A DNA stretch of 64,000 nt from Craterostigma plantagineum. Its lineage: Eukaryota; Streptophyta; Magnoliopsida; Lamiales; Linderniaceae. Below, in pieces: positions 1-11,397 of this stretch (the stretch's first letter is position 1; every line of letters starts with the position of its first letter). The position numbers and the translations under genes are program-made. The stretch is taken from assembly GCA_027422505.1 (NCBI GenBank), contig JAPQWV010000662.1, forward strand, positions 124,001 to 188,000, written 5' to 3'. Under the pieces are notes generated by a model, which had not been told where the DNA came from, ran no database searches, and worked only from the letters and a program-made list of their open reading frames with translations.

Positions 1-881
1 TGTTGACTTAGTCGTTTAGATAAATAACGTAGATCGAAAAATAATTACCATCGAGAATTTCGATTTGATTTTATTCGAGGGCAAAGATTACTGAACGGAA
101 CAGGTTAAATAGATATCTTTAAAGTTTTCGAGCGCAAAACTTACAATCGCAAATAATAATTTCGATTTCAATTTTGTTCTCGGTCGAAAATTTTGGCGGC
201 GATGAAATTAATTTTTCGACGATAAAAATTTTCGATCGTAAAAACATGCAGCGACAATTTTGATCGATCAAAAATTTTCTCGGTGTTTGACTTAGCTTCT
301 CATTGACAATTTTCTCGATCGTAAAATTACACAGCAAAAAACTATTTTAAAATCGAAATACTTTCTCGCTCGACAACTTTCACAAGCGAAAATTTATTCA
401 TGCGTGAAAACTTTCTCGATCGTAAATTTATGCGGCAATTGATTTTCTCGATCGTAAATTTACACGGAAATTTTTCTCGATCGTAAAATTTCTCGGCTAC
501 AGTATCACACGTTAAGTTCAACACTTGGAAAATTTTCCAAGTCCTTTTAACTGTAGCTCCCCTTAGAGAGTAAAATTTTTCTCAATCACAAATTAACACA
601 AAGAATTATATTCAAAAATTGCACTTAGAAAATTAAATTGAGAATTTCAATTCTCGCGCGACAAAAACGGAGTGAAAAGTACATAAACACTTAGAAATAT
701 TTTCAACACTTCATCGAACTTACATGCTTATGTTGAATTCAAATTACTTCTTTAATATTGACTCCGTATGATCTATGTGCAAAATCCATAATGTCAATAA
801 TATGACATGATCCATTTTTATGGTTTGATAAAGTCTAATTTCGACTCAAATTATAATTCTTGAACTAATGATTTACATTTC
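1..881 (+). other. AT-rich leader of a SIRE-type element
   Basis: No coding sequence. The stretch is built from degenerate blocks such as CTCGATCGTAAAA and CTCGACAATTTT, the same style as the leaders that follow the SIRE LTR at 11765-12645 and (minus strand) at 60677-61743. It directly precedes the third ORF that ends at the LTR at 4281. I infer it is the untranslated leader of an element whose 5' LTR lies left of the window. No primer-binding site is visible. Confidence 0.55.
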
Positions 882-2855
882 ATGTGTATATTTCTGATGG
901 ATCACTATCCCACATACAATCACATTTACGAAGAGGCCCTGTACCTCAATGTACACGACACCAACTTTCAGCTCGACACGACGTGCTTTCGGTATCCTGA
1001 CGAGATAATGGTGTCTATACTACAAGGCCATCCCCTGTGCCATGTACTGACGGTGACGGCCTCAGTGCCTATGGTGTACCTTCAACAATTTTGGGGGATG
1101 ATCAAGAGCCACGTTATTGAAGGGGCGTACAGCTTCACAAAGGTGGTAGGGACGAGGCACGTCAACATGAACAAGAATGACTTCGGTCTTATCCTCAACC
1201 TCCCCTACAACCCGAATTACGACACTCTTCCAACTGATGCCGAGCTAGTACGTGACTTCCTCCAGATGGGATACCGTCCACCGCTCACCAAACTCGCGCA
1301 AATGCAGAGCAACGGGATTCCACATCCGTGGAAGACATTGTTTGGGATTATCAACAAGTGTCTATCCCCGAAGCACGCCGGCTTCGCCAAAGGCAACGAC
1401 AACATTCTGAGGATTTTCCATGGAATCATCTTCTCGCCAAATTACGATTTCAGTCAACTGATCTGGAATGATCTAGCTGAGCAGATCAGACAGAAGGAAA
1501 ATAAATGCTCGAAGAATGTGCTGTACGCCCGGTGGTTCTCCGTCATCATTCGACAATACATGGAGTTGCACGGGCAGAACACATCCCTCTAAAATTCTTT
1601 CACCACCCCAAACTAACGGACTTGGACCAGCCGTCAATGGCCATACCGTTCGAGTTGCTACATCTCGCCGACCCCTCGGGAGATGTCTACAAACTCTACT
1701 GCCGGGAGAATCATCTGACGGAACAGATGATCAGAGGGCCCCCGACAGATTTCACAGTCAGGCCTCACCAACAACAAAGCCCTGAGGACACGATGATCGA
1801 TGTAGTGGCTCAGGAGCTTGAATAGGAGACCTCAATACAAGAAACTCAGCAACCAGATCTTGAGGTCATAATGATAGATGAAGTGGCCCTTGAAATGGAA
1901 GCTGAAGAACAAAATCACGAGCTCCAGATGGAAGTGCCCGTACATGTAGGCGTGCTCGAAGAGCCTATTGAGGAGCCCGGGGAAGAAATAGGGCAAAGCT
2001 CACTTCCACACGTGACGGAACAGGCTCGTGAGGACGTCTTACGCGACCCATCCCCTCACACAGCCACCTCATCCGACACTAAGTCCGATGAGGAGATCAG
2101 ACTTATAAGAAGGACTCCAAGGCGACTAAGCATTCAACTCGAGTCCCTCTTTCCCACCGTCATCACCACATCAGACACGACTCCAATCCTCACTTCAAGC
2201 GTCGTGGCTGAGATATCCACTCCTACTACTACCGGCCTCGACGTCGACATGTCTGATGTACAGGTTCACTCTGAGCCTGTCACAACATCCATAGACGCGA
2301 ATCTTATAGATTCAACTCAAGGATTGGATTGAAGTCTCGGACAGTCACAACCTCAAGTGACTACGCGCCAACCTGAGGAGCGGTGTCTGCTCAAGGGTTG
2401 TCAATAGGCGACATCAGTCGTCCTGGTCCATCAACGGAGCGTCCGCTCCCTTTGTGACTGAAGACACCTCAACGCCGCTCTCTCCGCCGCGTTAAAATCA
2501 TTCGAAGACAATCATGGAGAGCGTGCGTACGACAATCGAGACGTTCCGTCAAGATCGAGGGAAAGCACCCGTCTCGGAGCCAACTTCAGCACAAGCCGAC
2601 CTCACATCCACACAACCCACACCCACCGACCATTTACAAAACTCATCCATCCTAATCAATCCATATACCATCCCAATCACCGAGCTCCACGACATCCTTC
2701 TAGCGGTCTAACCATCCGGTCGCCTCAGGAAGAATCCCTCTATAGGCGACTAGTGGACCATCCTAAGCCCTCTACCCAAACGTGCCGAGGCCAAGGACAT
2801 CTACAATGGCTCAAGGACAATGCTCGGGCGCAAAACAGGCACTGGAGCAGGTGAA

Positions 2856-2910
2856 ACCCAAACCACACAAACCACCCAAACCACCCAAACCACCCAAACT
2901 ACCCACACCA
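2856..2910 (+). repeat. 9-bp minisatellite (ACCCAAACC)n
   Basis: About six imperfect copies of ACCCAAACC lie inside the linker of the third ORF. Read in frame they encode a Thr-Thr-Gln run. The copy at 37591-40124 lacks a comparable expansion, so it probably grew after the two elements separated. Confidence 0.8.
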
Positions 2911-4268
2911 CGCACCGCACCACCACTCTAACCCACATCGACCCACCATCCTTTCACCTAAGGACGCCTCCACCCACACCACCGACTCTGACAAGCCCTT
3001 TGCTTTCAGAAGAAGAAGTAAGTGCAGCTATGCTCGTAGCATTAGCGCAAACCCAAGCTACTCCCTCTGTTGCTCCAGACCAACCGGCCCTTCAGGACAT
3101 GGCGTCAATCCACATGGGTTCCTCGACAAATACGTATTCGAAGGACAGTGGGCGATCCATTATATGCCCGAGGAGCATCAAGTACAACGGCTCAAGGAAG
3201 TTCCACAAGTTTTGCAAGAAGCTTCGGTGGACCTCGTACTAATAGAAGACGACGAACTTCATGAAGGTGTAGACCATGAACAAGACCCCACAGGGCTCCC
3301 AGAACTGATCACGCAACGAGCGGTTCCCCCACAAGACATGGACCGTTCGGATTGACACGCCGTGGGAGAACATTCGAATAGAGATACCCTTCCTTGAAGA
3401 AGTCCGTGAGAACATTTGGAGGTCACCGGACAAAGTCAAGAAGCCGAATGAGTTTGAGCTGAGAGGAATTTGTCACTGGGATTAGCAAAAGCGAACTTAT
3501 CTTTGGATGCTGAACCATCTCGGACCGGATGTAAGGATGAAGATGACTAAGGTGCAAGCAAAGAACCACTATAAGAGTCTATCTCCCATCTGCCAGCTAC
3601 TAAACGTCTACTGCGCCAAGGGAGGACTTCCAACCCCATTCTATGTAGTTGAGAGAGTCGATAGAACTCAAGACGAACTCAGCGAGAGTGACCTGCCCTA
3701 CCTTCCTTACGTGGAGGTGTACCGACTCTATCAGTTGTACGTAGAGAAGTACAAAGGTCATCAAGGCTTCGTGAAGAAAGAAGGACTCAAGGGACTCTAC
3801 CGGTACATGATGCGACAAGTCAAGTACTTCGCCGCACACGACCTTCAGATGGCTCTGGAGAGCAACATGAAGAAGGTTAACATGACCGCTCCACTCAACA
3901 AAGGACCTGAGATCGAAGGGCTTCCCAACAATCACGTACACATCAGCTCAGTTCTAGGTGTCACCTACAACAATCCGATCGTGAAAAAGACTAGGATGAT
4001 GCTGAAGACTGAGATACACAAATTATGTGATGGGACGCTCAAGGTCATCAGAAGAAATAGAGAGCAGAGGTTGGAAAGCAGTAATAGAGAGACGATGCTG
4101 AGAATCCACCGGTTCGTGAGAGAACAACCGCTCCTAATGGAACTACTAGATGACATTGAAGAGCGACTGGAGCTAAGAAACACGATCAGGGATTTTGAGC
4201 ATCCGCTGGGCTTGCGCAGATCGTACTATGCCTACGAGGACAGACAACACGTAAGAGAAATCAAGCAC

Positions 4269-4280
4269 AAATGGGGAGAA
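4269..4280 (+). other. Polypurine tract
   Basis: AAATGGGGAGAA lies immediately before the TGTAGAATAT start of the LTR. It is the plus-strand primer site, so the LTR that follows is a 3' LTR. Confidence 0.8.
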
Positions 4281-4625
4281 TGTAGAATATCATTTGTAAT
4301 TGTGCTTTGATTTTAATTAGCTGTCTTCGTAAATTGGGACTTTTATTGTATTTGTCCTTAGTTTAGGACTTCTTTGTTATTTACACCAAGTTTGTTTGGT
4401 ATAAATACATTTGTAAACATTGAGCTAAAATTTTAGAATTTGATCCGAAAGGCTTGCAATTCAATTTATAGAGAGAGAAATAACAAATGTCTTCTCTCAC
4501 TACTCGAGATTATCTCTAAGCTCTCCAAGAAGGTTTTCGATCGAAATCTTAATTTCCAAAATTCTTATTCGATTACTTTAAAATTCATGCCTAGGATCAT
4601 AGAGTTGATTAATTAGGACCTAACA
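4281..4625 (+). mobile_element. 3' LTR of the SIRE-type third-ORF element (345 bp)
   Basis: Starts TGTAGAATAT and ends GACCTAACA (TG...CA). It is clearly the same family as the LTRs at 11398, 37248 and 61758: a shared CCTTAGTTTAGGAC block, an inverted repeat ACCAAG-TTTG-TTTGGT abutting a TATAAATA box (4400-4407), and a shared tail CCTAGGATCATAGAGTTGAT. A polypurine tract precedes it and no primer site follows, so it is the 3' end. It sits in the ~218-bp tandem array; the left half of the element lies outside the window. Confidence 0.92.
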
Positions 4626-4641
4626 ACATCCATCATGACAA

Positions 4642-6335
4642 ACACTATAAAATGAGTTTATTCCGCAACTTCACATTCATACTAAGTTTGATACTTGTGG
4701 CTTTTAATCAACATTTTACAAATTAAGAACATTACTCATCATAAACAACATAAAATCATTTTCTAGAAAATTCACATTCATTCATGGTCAAATACTCGAA
4801 TTCAGCAATAAAATACCTAAATCGAAACTGAAAGTACCTAATTTAAGGACATAAATACTGATTTGTATGCATAAAATACTTGTGTTTATTGTCGAGTTAT
4901 CTAAGTCCAAAATGATGATTTTTAATCAACATCGTACATATTAAGGACATTAGTCATCATCAACAACATAAAATGAGTTTTCTAGCAACTTCACATTCAT
5001 TCACGGTCAAATACCTGAATTCAGCCATAAAATACCTAAATCGAGACTGATAGTACCTAACTTTAGGACATAAATACTGATTATTATGCATAAAATACTT
5101 GTGTTTATGGTCGAGTTATATAAGTCTAAAATGATGATTTTTAATCAACATCTATTAGATGTGTCAAAACGGGCCGAGCCCGTCGGGTTGGTCCGCCCCG
5201 CTATGAAAAATAGGTGGGTTGGGCCAACCAATTCCCGACCCGTTTAAAGGCGGGCCGAAGCGGGGCAGCCCGTTTGGGTTGCGGGTTGAGGCGGGTCGGG
5301 GCGGGCTGCCCCGCCAGTAATTTTAATTTCATATATATATCATAAACATTTTTAATGCTAAATATTAATAAATAATATTTATTAGTTAAGAACTTAATAT
5401 ATAAAGATTTATTCGTTAATTATTCCAAAAAGTATTATCAATTTAAGTATTATTGAAAAAAAAAAAAAACAAAATAAACAAAAACATAAAAAATATAGCG
5501 GGCTGGCCCGCCAACCCGCCAACCCATGGCGGTCGGGGCGGGCTACTAGTTTATTAGCCCGTTATGTTGGCGGGCTGGCCCGCCCCGCCCCGTTTAATGG
5601 AGGGTTGAGGCGGGGCGGAGCGGGTCGTGGCGGGCTGGCCCGTTTGACAGCTCTACATCTTATATATTAATGACCACACAAAATGAGTTTTTTAGCTACT
5701 TCACATTCATTCACGATCAAATACTTGAATTCAGCAATAAAATACCTAAATCAACACTGAAAGTACCTAGTTTAAGGACACATACTGATTTTCAAGCATA
5801 AAATACTTGTGTATATGGTCGAGTTATCTAAGTCTAAAATGATGGTTGTTAATCAACATCTTACATATTAAGGACATTACCATCATAAACAACAGAAAAT
5901 AAGTTTTCTAGCAACTTCACATTCATTCACAGTCAAATACTTGAATTCAGCAATAAAATACCTAAATAGAGACTGAAAGTACCTAATTTAAGGACAGAAA
6001 TACTGATTTTTATCCATAAAATACTTGTGTTTATGGTCGAGTTATCTAAGTCTAAAATGATGGATTTTAATCAACGTCTTACATATTAAGGGCATTACTC
6101 ATCATAAACAACATAAAATGAGTTTTCTAGCAACGTCACATTCATTCACGGTCAAATACTTGAATTCAGCAATAAAATACCTACATCGAGGCTGAAAGTA
6201 CTGAATTTAAGGACACAAATACTGATTTTTATGCATAAAATACTTGTGTATATGGTCGAGATATCTAAGTCTAAAATGATGGTTTTTTTAATCAACATCT
6301 TACATATTAAAGACATTATTCATCATCAACATAAA
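4642..6335 (+). repeat. ~218-bp tandem array, about six copies
   Basis: Repeat starts can be tracked by AAAATGAGTTTTCTAGC followed by TTCACATTCATTCAC, near 4650 (shortened copy), 4749, 4968, 5676, 5891 and 6109. Spacings are 215-220 bp once the MITE at 5156-5655 is removed. Each unit carries AAAATACCTAAATCG, GTACCTAATTTAAGGAC and AAAATACTTGTGTTTATGG. There are no open frames. The third-ORF element to the left ends directly against this array. It could be a satellite or the sub-terminal region of a large DNA transposon. Confidence 0.85.
5156..5655. mobile_element. hAT-like MITE with GC-rich ends (~500 bp)
   Basis: Terminal inverted repeats are TAGATGTGTCAAAACGGG at the left and, read inward on the other strand, TAGAGCTGTCAAACGGGC at the right. 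Imperfect 8-bp duplications flank it (CATCTATT / CATCTTAT), consistent with hAT. Beyond the ends, each arm holds several copies of GGCGGGCTGGCCCG-type GC boxes around an AT-rich core with no ORF. It interrupts one unit of the 218-bp array, so it is younger than the array. Confidence 0.72.
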
Positions 6336-6660
6336 ATCAGGTATTTCGTTCATAAATATCGGTATTTTGGCACCCAAATCAGGTATTGTTCGTAACGATT
6401 TAGGTATTTTACACTCGAAATCAAGTATCGAACTTAGTTAAAATGTAAAATTGTGGGAAAGCTTCTTTTTGTGTGTATGATGATTAATATACATTTCATG
6501 ATAGATCTTTTTAAGAAAACCAACCATTTTAGCCTTAGATGTATCGCCCAACTGACAAGTATTTCGTCCATAATATCGGTATTTTGGCATCCAAATCAGG
6601 TATTTTTTGTAACGATTTAGGCATTCTACCCTCGAAATCAAGTATCGATTTTTAAGTGAA
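6336..6660 (-). repeat. Two inverted, diverged relatives of the 218-bp unit
   Basis: Segments 6340-6431 and 6561-6646 share GTATTT-CGT-CATAA, ATCGGTATTTTGGCA, CCAAATCAGGTATT, CGATTTAGG and CGAAATCAAGTATCGA. On the opposite strand they align with the units of 4642-6335 (CGATTTAGGTATTTTA and GAATTCAAGTATTTGA). The direct array is therefore closed on its right side by copies in the opposite direction. Confidence 0.65.
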
Positions 6661-6751
6661 AAATACAAGCGAATTGGGGCAAGACACCTAAGACTAAAAT
6701 TGTAATTCTAATCAAACATCTTACACGTTGGGTACATTTATCATCACAAAC

Positions 6752-6941
6752 ACCTCAACAGACGTCGAGCTAAAGAGCTTGTCAAACTCCTCGTCTACCT
6801 CTTTAGTATTGACTATATTTTTCTAGGATTGAATGTTCGGGTCACCAAGCTCTTCACTTCCGTACTTATCCAACCACTTTCCCATCCCATCGCCCATGCT
6901 AGCACCTTCCCCGCGGCCACGTGGAGTTCGGTTAGATCTCC
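6752..6941 (-). pseudogene. Short unidentified reading-frame remnant
   Basis: On the minus strand a frame reads a basic Arg/Gly-rich start (TPRGRGEGASMGDGMG), then KWLDKYGSEELGDPN, a TAG, then KNIVNTKEVDEEFDKLF. The composition and the acidic helical tail look protein-like, and the GC content is higher than the flanks. I do not recognise the family. It may be the N-terminal part of a DNA-transposon accessory protein, but this is only a guess. Confidence 0.3.
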
Positions 6942-6969
6942 TCATCCCCTTTTTACCTTTCTCTTATAA

Positions 6970-7326
<357 letters not shown>

Positions 7327-7329
7327 TTT

Positions 7330-7660
7330 CCATTAAGAGGAGCAATTTGGGTTTGTTTTATGCCTAGTTGCTTTTTCTCATGTTCGACAACCTTGAGATT
7401 TTCCTAATTCTTACTTTTCCATTGTGAGTTTTAGTTATTAATTGTTTTTTCTATTTGGGAAAGACAAAGGGTATTATCATAATTTCGAGTAGAGGGAGTT
7501 AAAACTAAGAGTTTGCCTACTGTCAGTCCTTATTCATAAAACAAATCTTGTAGGGACTGATCTCTATGATTAAACTCTATAAGGTATTTTTCTCAAATTT
7601 ACTCTTAAAATAATGCTAATTAGATGATAAACTAATAAAATAGGATTTTTTCTCGCGCAA
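7330..7660. other. Non-coding AT-rich stretch
   Basis: No convincing gene, repeat or element end between the Nudix fragment and the GC-rich palindromes. It is AT-rich with short stop-laden frames and may include the 3' UTR of the Nudix fragment. Confidence 0.4.
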
Positions 7661-7689
7661 AATTAGTAAAATCGGGCAAAACGCACCTA

Positions 7690-7835
7690 TTAAGCGCGAC
7701 GTCGCGGCTATTGGCTGCGACGATGATGTGGCACAGGCGAATGCGGGCCTGATTAAAAAACATTTACTGGCCGATTTGGCCCAATAAACCAGGCGTCGCG
7801 GCTAATAGCCGCGACGTCGGGTTTAATAAACCCGC
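7690..7835. repeat. GC-rich palindromes around GTCGCGGCTA
   Basis: GTCGCGGCTA-A-TAGCCGCGAC (7797-7817 region) is a perfect 21-nt palindrome with a one-base centre. A diverged twin, GTCGCGGCTATTGGCTGCGAC, lies ~105 bp to its left. Both are flanked by CGACG, in otherwise AT-rich DNA, just before the CT-rich leader (TTCTTCTTCTTCCTC) of the plant-mobile-domain pseudogene. Confidence 0.7.
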
Positions 7836-8272
7836 GCCGGCTCCTTCTTCTTCTTCCTCATTTATCTTCTCCACCTCCCCGTTGATTCCGGCGACGACCA
7901 CAGACGAAGACCACCGGCGAACACCACTCTCTTCTTCCTCGTCATCATCGATTAAGCTTCGTTTGGGTAAGAAACTACTAATTTGTTTAAATATTGATTT
8001 TGATGATTCGTTAAATTTCGTCGAATTCTCTTGAGTTTAAGTTTGTGTTTTTGGTATAATATGTGCTCTAGATATTGTGGGTTGCTTAGAAGATTGATAT
8101 TACACTTTAATTTTGGATAATTCATTCGATTTAGGAATTTTCCCTAATTTCGAAACCTAATTTTAAAATTAGGGTTTCTAGGTTGATTGATTCGATTGTT
8201 TACTACATGATCAATTTATGTGTTTGTTTTTTGTTATTTGTGGCGATATTGACTTGTAAACGCTAATTTAGG

Positions 8273-9222
8273 ATGGATATGAACAAATATTACGGTCCGA
8301 TCGATAGATCCCTGTTGATATTCCAGGATAGTCATCGTTGTAACGATGTAATATCCATTCCTAATGGTGCCCTAGACACGCCTTTGATCGTTAGGGGTTT
8401 GGAGAGTGTCGTGTGGGGGAAGCTTTCACGACCGATGAGATTGCACGGACGTATTCTGAGAAGTTAGATAAGATGTCGTTTTACGACGTCTATAGTTGTG
8501 GATCTCAGAAGATAGATCCACACTTGATCACGCTCTCGTAGAGAGGTGGAGGAAGGAGACGTACACGTTCCACTTACCTGTGGATGAGGCGACCGTCACA
8601 CTTGTGGACGTTGGTGTGCTGTGGGGACTCCCCATCGATGGTCATTCTGTCAGTGGTGTGATCCACAACAGGACGCATGATCAGTAGCTAAATGGTTACA
8701 GACCTGTTGTGGGTGCGTACAGCGGGACGAAGGTGTCGTTGAGGAAGTTTGGAGACTGGTTAAAAGCCAATGAGATCGACGACGAGAGCCCATATTATAA
8801 GGTCGATCAGAAAACACGTGCATATGCGCTGTTGCTTATGGGATTGGTGCTGTTTCCCGACTCCAGCGGAAGCTCGACATCCATGACTTTTCTTCCGTTG
8901 CTCGAAGACATAGACGTCGTGCACACGTACAGCTGGGGCAGTGCTGTTCTGGCTTTATTGTACAGAGATCTAAGTACCTCGTGCCAGCGTCAGAAGATGA
9001 ACATCGGTGGAGCTCTGCGGTTGCTTCATGTGCATTTTTTTGTATAATTGAATTTTCAGGAGACGTATACCAACTAATTCTATAATTTAAATTTTGTGTA
9101 GGTATGGACGTGGATTCGTATATTACCTGTGCAACCCATTATTATCCGTCCTCGAGTGCAGATGATGCCCACCGTTGAGGATGGAATTAAGTTGCCCATG
9201 CCGCCACATGCTGCGAGGTAGT
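8273..9222 (+). pseudogene. Plant mobile domain (MAIN-like) pseudogene
   Basis: The plant mobile domain is found in MAIN/MAIN-LIKE nuclear proteins and in many transposon copies. Here 8273-8467 encodes an N-terminal segment. After a TAG at 8465 the frame resumes (SFYDVYSCGSQKIDPHLIT); a premature TAG follows, and after a frame shift LVERWRKETYTFHLPVDEAT and VDVGVLWGLPIDGHSVSG give the diagnostic core. Residues up to ~9047 (FGDWLKANEIDDES, DQKTRAYALLLMGLVLFPDSS, HTYSWGSAVLALLYRDLS) continue the domain. A GT...TTTTGTGTAG intron-like interval lies near 9040-9102, and a second exon (VWTWIRILPVQPIIIRP) ends at TAG 9220. There is no attached transposase or phosphatase domain. Several stops make it non-functional. 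Confidence 0.78.
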
Positions 9223-9235
9223 AACAGCTTCTAAA

Positions 9236-9625
9236 GAATTGAATGCATTTGATAAAAAAGTTATATTGTCTGACGAAGCTTCGTACTATTACGTCTTTGA
9301 ATTTAGATCCGAATATGAATGACTTCGAAAGAATTGAACGCTTTTAACAGAATATCGTCTAACGAAGCTTTGCACCACTCTGCCTTTGAATTTCGATCTG
9401 ACTATGAATGACTACGAAAGAATTGAATGCTTTTGAAAAAAAAGACATATATAGTATAACAAAGTCTCGTACTATCCCGCCTTCGAATTTGATCCGAATA
9501 CGACAACTTCGAAAGAATTGAATGCTTTTAATAAAAAGACTAATATTGTCTAGCGAAGCGTTGTACTCGAGTCTTTAGACTACTATTTGAATAAGATGGA
9601 CTTCATCTAGGGAAATGAATGCTTT
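9236..9625 (+). repeat. ~94-bp tandem array, about four copies
   Basis: GAATTGAATGCTTTTAA-type starts recur near 9241, 9336, 9425, 9520 and 9617 (spacing 89-97 bp). Each copy carries GTCTAACGAAGCTTCGTACT and GATCCGAATATGAATGAC. It is non-coding and ends shortly before the solo LTR at 9778. A TATA-like TGTATTTATAGG at ~9701 follows, so it may be the promoter side of an eroded LTR. Confidence 0.75.
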
Positions 9626-9777
9626 AAAACCTTATATATCGTCTCTTGAAGTCTTCGCCGTTGTTCTCTGACTTGTCTTTTTTGAAGTTCTGAAGCCCTG
9701 TATTTATAGGCTTAGAGAATTCTCGAAGTGGAAAATATAATCACCGGGACGCTTTCGTCCAGATTTGACTTGACTTC

Positions 9778-10409
9778 TGTTAGGGATGTGCCCTCGGAAT
9801 GCCATTCGAGGATGTAATGAATAGGGCATGTATTTAATAATTGATGTATTATTCGCTCTTTATTTGAATAATGTATTCTTATACGTACTAGTGGAATTTA
9901 TACTTTATTATTTATTCTTTAAAAGGCATATTATTTATTTACCTATAAAGTCTTACTATGCATCCGGTGAGACGGTAAATAAATAAATCTCATATATCCT
10001 GAGTTTAGTCACCGATCTCATGGGATGAGAGAGGGGCACCGGTGAGCTATTAAATTAGTCCATAAGTCTTAGACTTCAGTAGGGTGACTGAGCATTTATG
10101 AGTTTTAGAAATCACACACACACATACTCATCTCTACACAACCATTCTTCACTTCCTCTAGCCATCATTGGGGAGGTGAAGTCTGTGGCACGTCACGGGG
10201 TAGGCGTGACTCTCTTCGGCTCAGTTCGTGAGCTACGGGAGCTAACGATCTTCGAGACAACAGTAAGATCCTTATACCTTATACGTGTCTACGTGCGTTT
10301 TGCTTTATTAAACCGAGTATCCTGTGGAATCCGTATGGGGAACCCTGGAAAAGTTCTAAATTCCGCTGCGTTCGGGGTGAGGCCTTGGGTCACTCGGGGT
10401 TTCCCAACA
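9778..10409 (+). mobile_element. Solo copia LTR (632 bp)
   Basis: Starts TGTTAGGGATGTGCCCTCGG and ends GGGTTTCCCAACA, giving the inverted ends TGTTAGGGA/TTCCCAACA. Flanking 5-bp duplications are ACTTC (9773-9777) and ATTTC (10410-10414), one mismatch. No primer site, gag or pol is attached, so recombination between two LTRs has removed the body. The family differs from the SIRE LTRs elsewhere in the window. Confidence 0.85.
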
Positions 10410-10738
10410 ATTTCTTCCGTATTTGGTTTGATTCTCTCAATATTTTATGGTTTCTCCATATTTGATGATTTCCTTTACTTATTTAACAAAACTCCATAAG
10501 GCTTATCTATGTAGATCATTTTTTATAAAAGAATATATTATCATCACTTATAATTAAATATTTATTAATTTGAGATTAATTGGTATATCTCAATAAATAG
10601 CAGTTTAATTAAATAACTTTATGTATTTCTTTAAATTATTTATTACATCTAATAATTGACAATTAATTTTTAATTGTGTGATAAGCATAAATAGATCAAC
10701 GATTACCCCTCTTCCTCTTGAGGTTAAGCACCAAATAA
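10410..10738. other. Unassigned AT-rich stretch
   Basis: No gene or element ends seen. It is the continuation of the sequence interrupted by the solo LTR. Confidence 0.4.
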
Positions 10739-11331
10739 AGGGGGTGCTTGTTTTGGGGTGATCCTCTCATTACCTCCTCATTACTTTGTTTGGTTTCCGT
10801 AGGTGATGAGTAATCACCGTAAGGAAGAATCGCCTAGGTGATCAAAGCGGAGTGATATTCCAACTTACCCTCAAAAGCTAGGTGATCCAACATTACAACA
10901 GTGTGATGATATTTTGAAATTTTATTTGGACAATATTACTCTAATATTTTAACATTTGTTCCTTATATACCCTTATTCATATTTTAAATTATACGACTAT
11001 TTATTTTAAAACATATGTAATAATTAAGAAATGATTATATGCTAATAATACACATATAATTAATGCTAAAAACAGTTTAAATCGGTACTAAAACTTTAAT
11101 CAGTATTATGTAAAATATAATCTCAACATAAACATATTGATTCACATTACCTGGATGATATATGTGGGGGTAAACATGTCATTTATGCAATATCACCACA
11201 CACATCACAGTGATTAAGCAAACATAATATTCTAATATCACCCGAAAACAAACACGGTGATGATATACCACATTGATCCACATCGCGGTAACACGAGTGT
11301 CACCGTGCTATCACATCAAACAAATACCCTC
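10739..11331. mobile_element. Harbinger/Tourist-like MITE (~593 bp)
   Basis: The left end is AGGGGGTGCTTGTTTTGGGG; the right end read inward is GAGGGTATTTGTTTGATGTG. Both arms carry GGTGAT/ATCACC boxes. TAA lies directly outside both ends (10736-10738 and 11332-11334), the usual Harbinger target. The core is AT-rich without an ORF. Confidence 0.68.
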
Positions 11332-11397
11332 TAAAGCACACTTATTCTTCAATCTTTAAAGCTCTCCAACTCCGGTAATCTTGGTTGGAGGTCCTAG

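Larger units (their letters stand above)
882..4310 (+). pseudogene. SIRE-type third ORF (env-position protein), degenerate
   Basis: This was one long reading frame (about 1,100 codons) lying where some SIRE copia elements carry an extra ORF between pol and the 3' LTR; gag and pol are absent here. The N-terminal part (882-1590) has a folded-looking domain with motifs VLTVTASVPMVYLQQFW, MGYRPPL and PHPWKTLFGIINKCLSP, which from memory recall a domain common in annotated copia polyproteins of Asteraceae. A Ser/Thr/Pro/Glu-rich linker follows (1830-3100), including a Thr-Thr-Gln repeat. The C-terminal domain (3380-4300) contains NMTAPLNKGPEI and is basic and helical near its end. Breaks: a frameshift near 1580, TAG at 1823, TGA at 2330, further frame changes at 2340-3360, and TAG near 3484. 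A second copy lies at 37591-40124 on the other strand. I see no signal peptide or membrane segment, so a true envelope protein is not supported. Function unknown. Confidence 0.7.

Noticed and set aside
882..4310. Naming the third ORF an envelope glycoprotein
   Set aside because: I see no signal peptide, transmembrane segment or furin-like site; only its position resembles env.
5156..5655. GC-rich island as a gene promoter
   Set aside because: The GC content comes from repeated GGCGGGCTGGCCCG boxes in the arms of a MITE with terminal inverted repeats and target duplication.
10098..10499. 133-codon plus-strand frame
   Set aside because: Falls inside and across the end of the solo copia LTR 9778-10409; no protein similarity seen.
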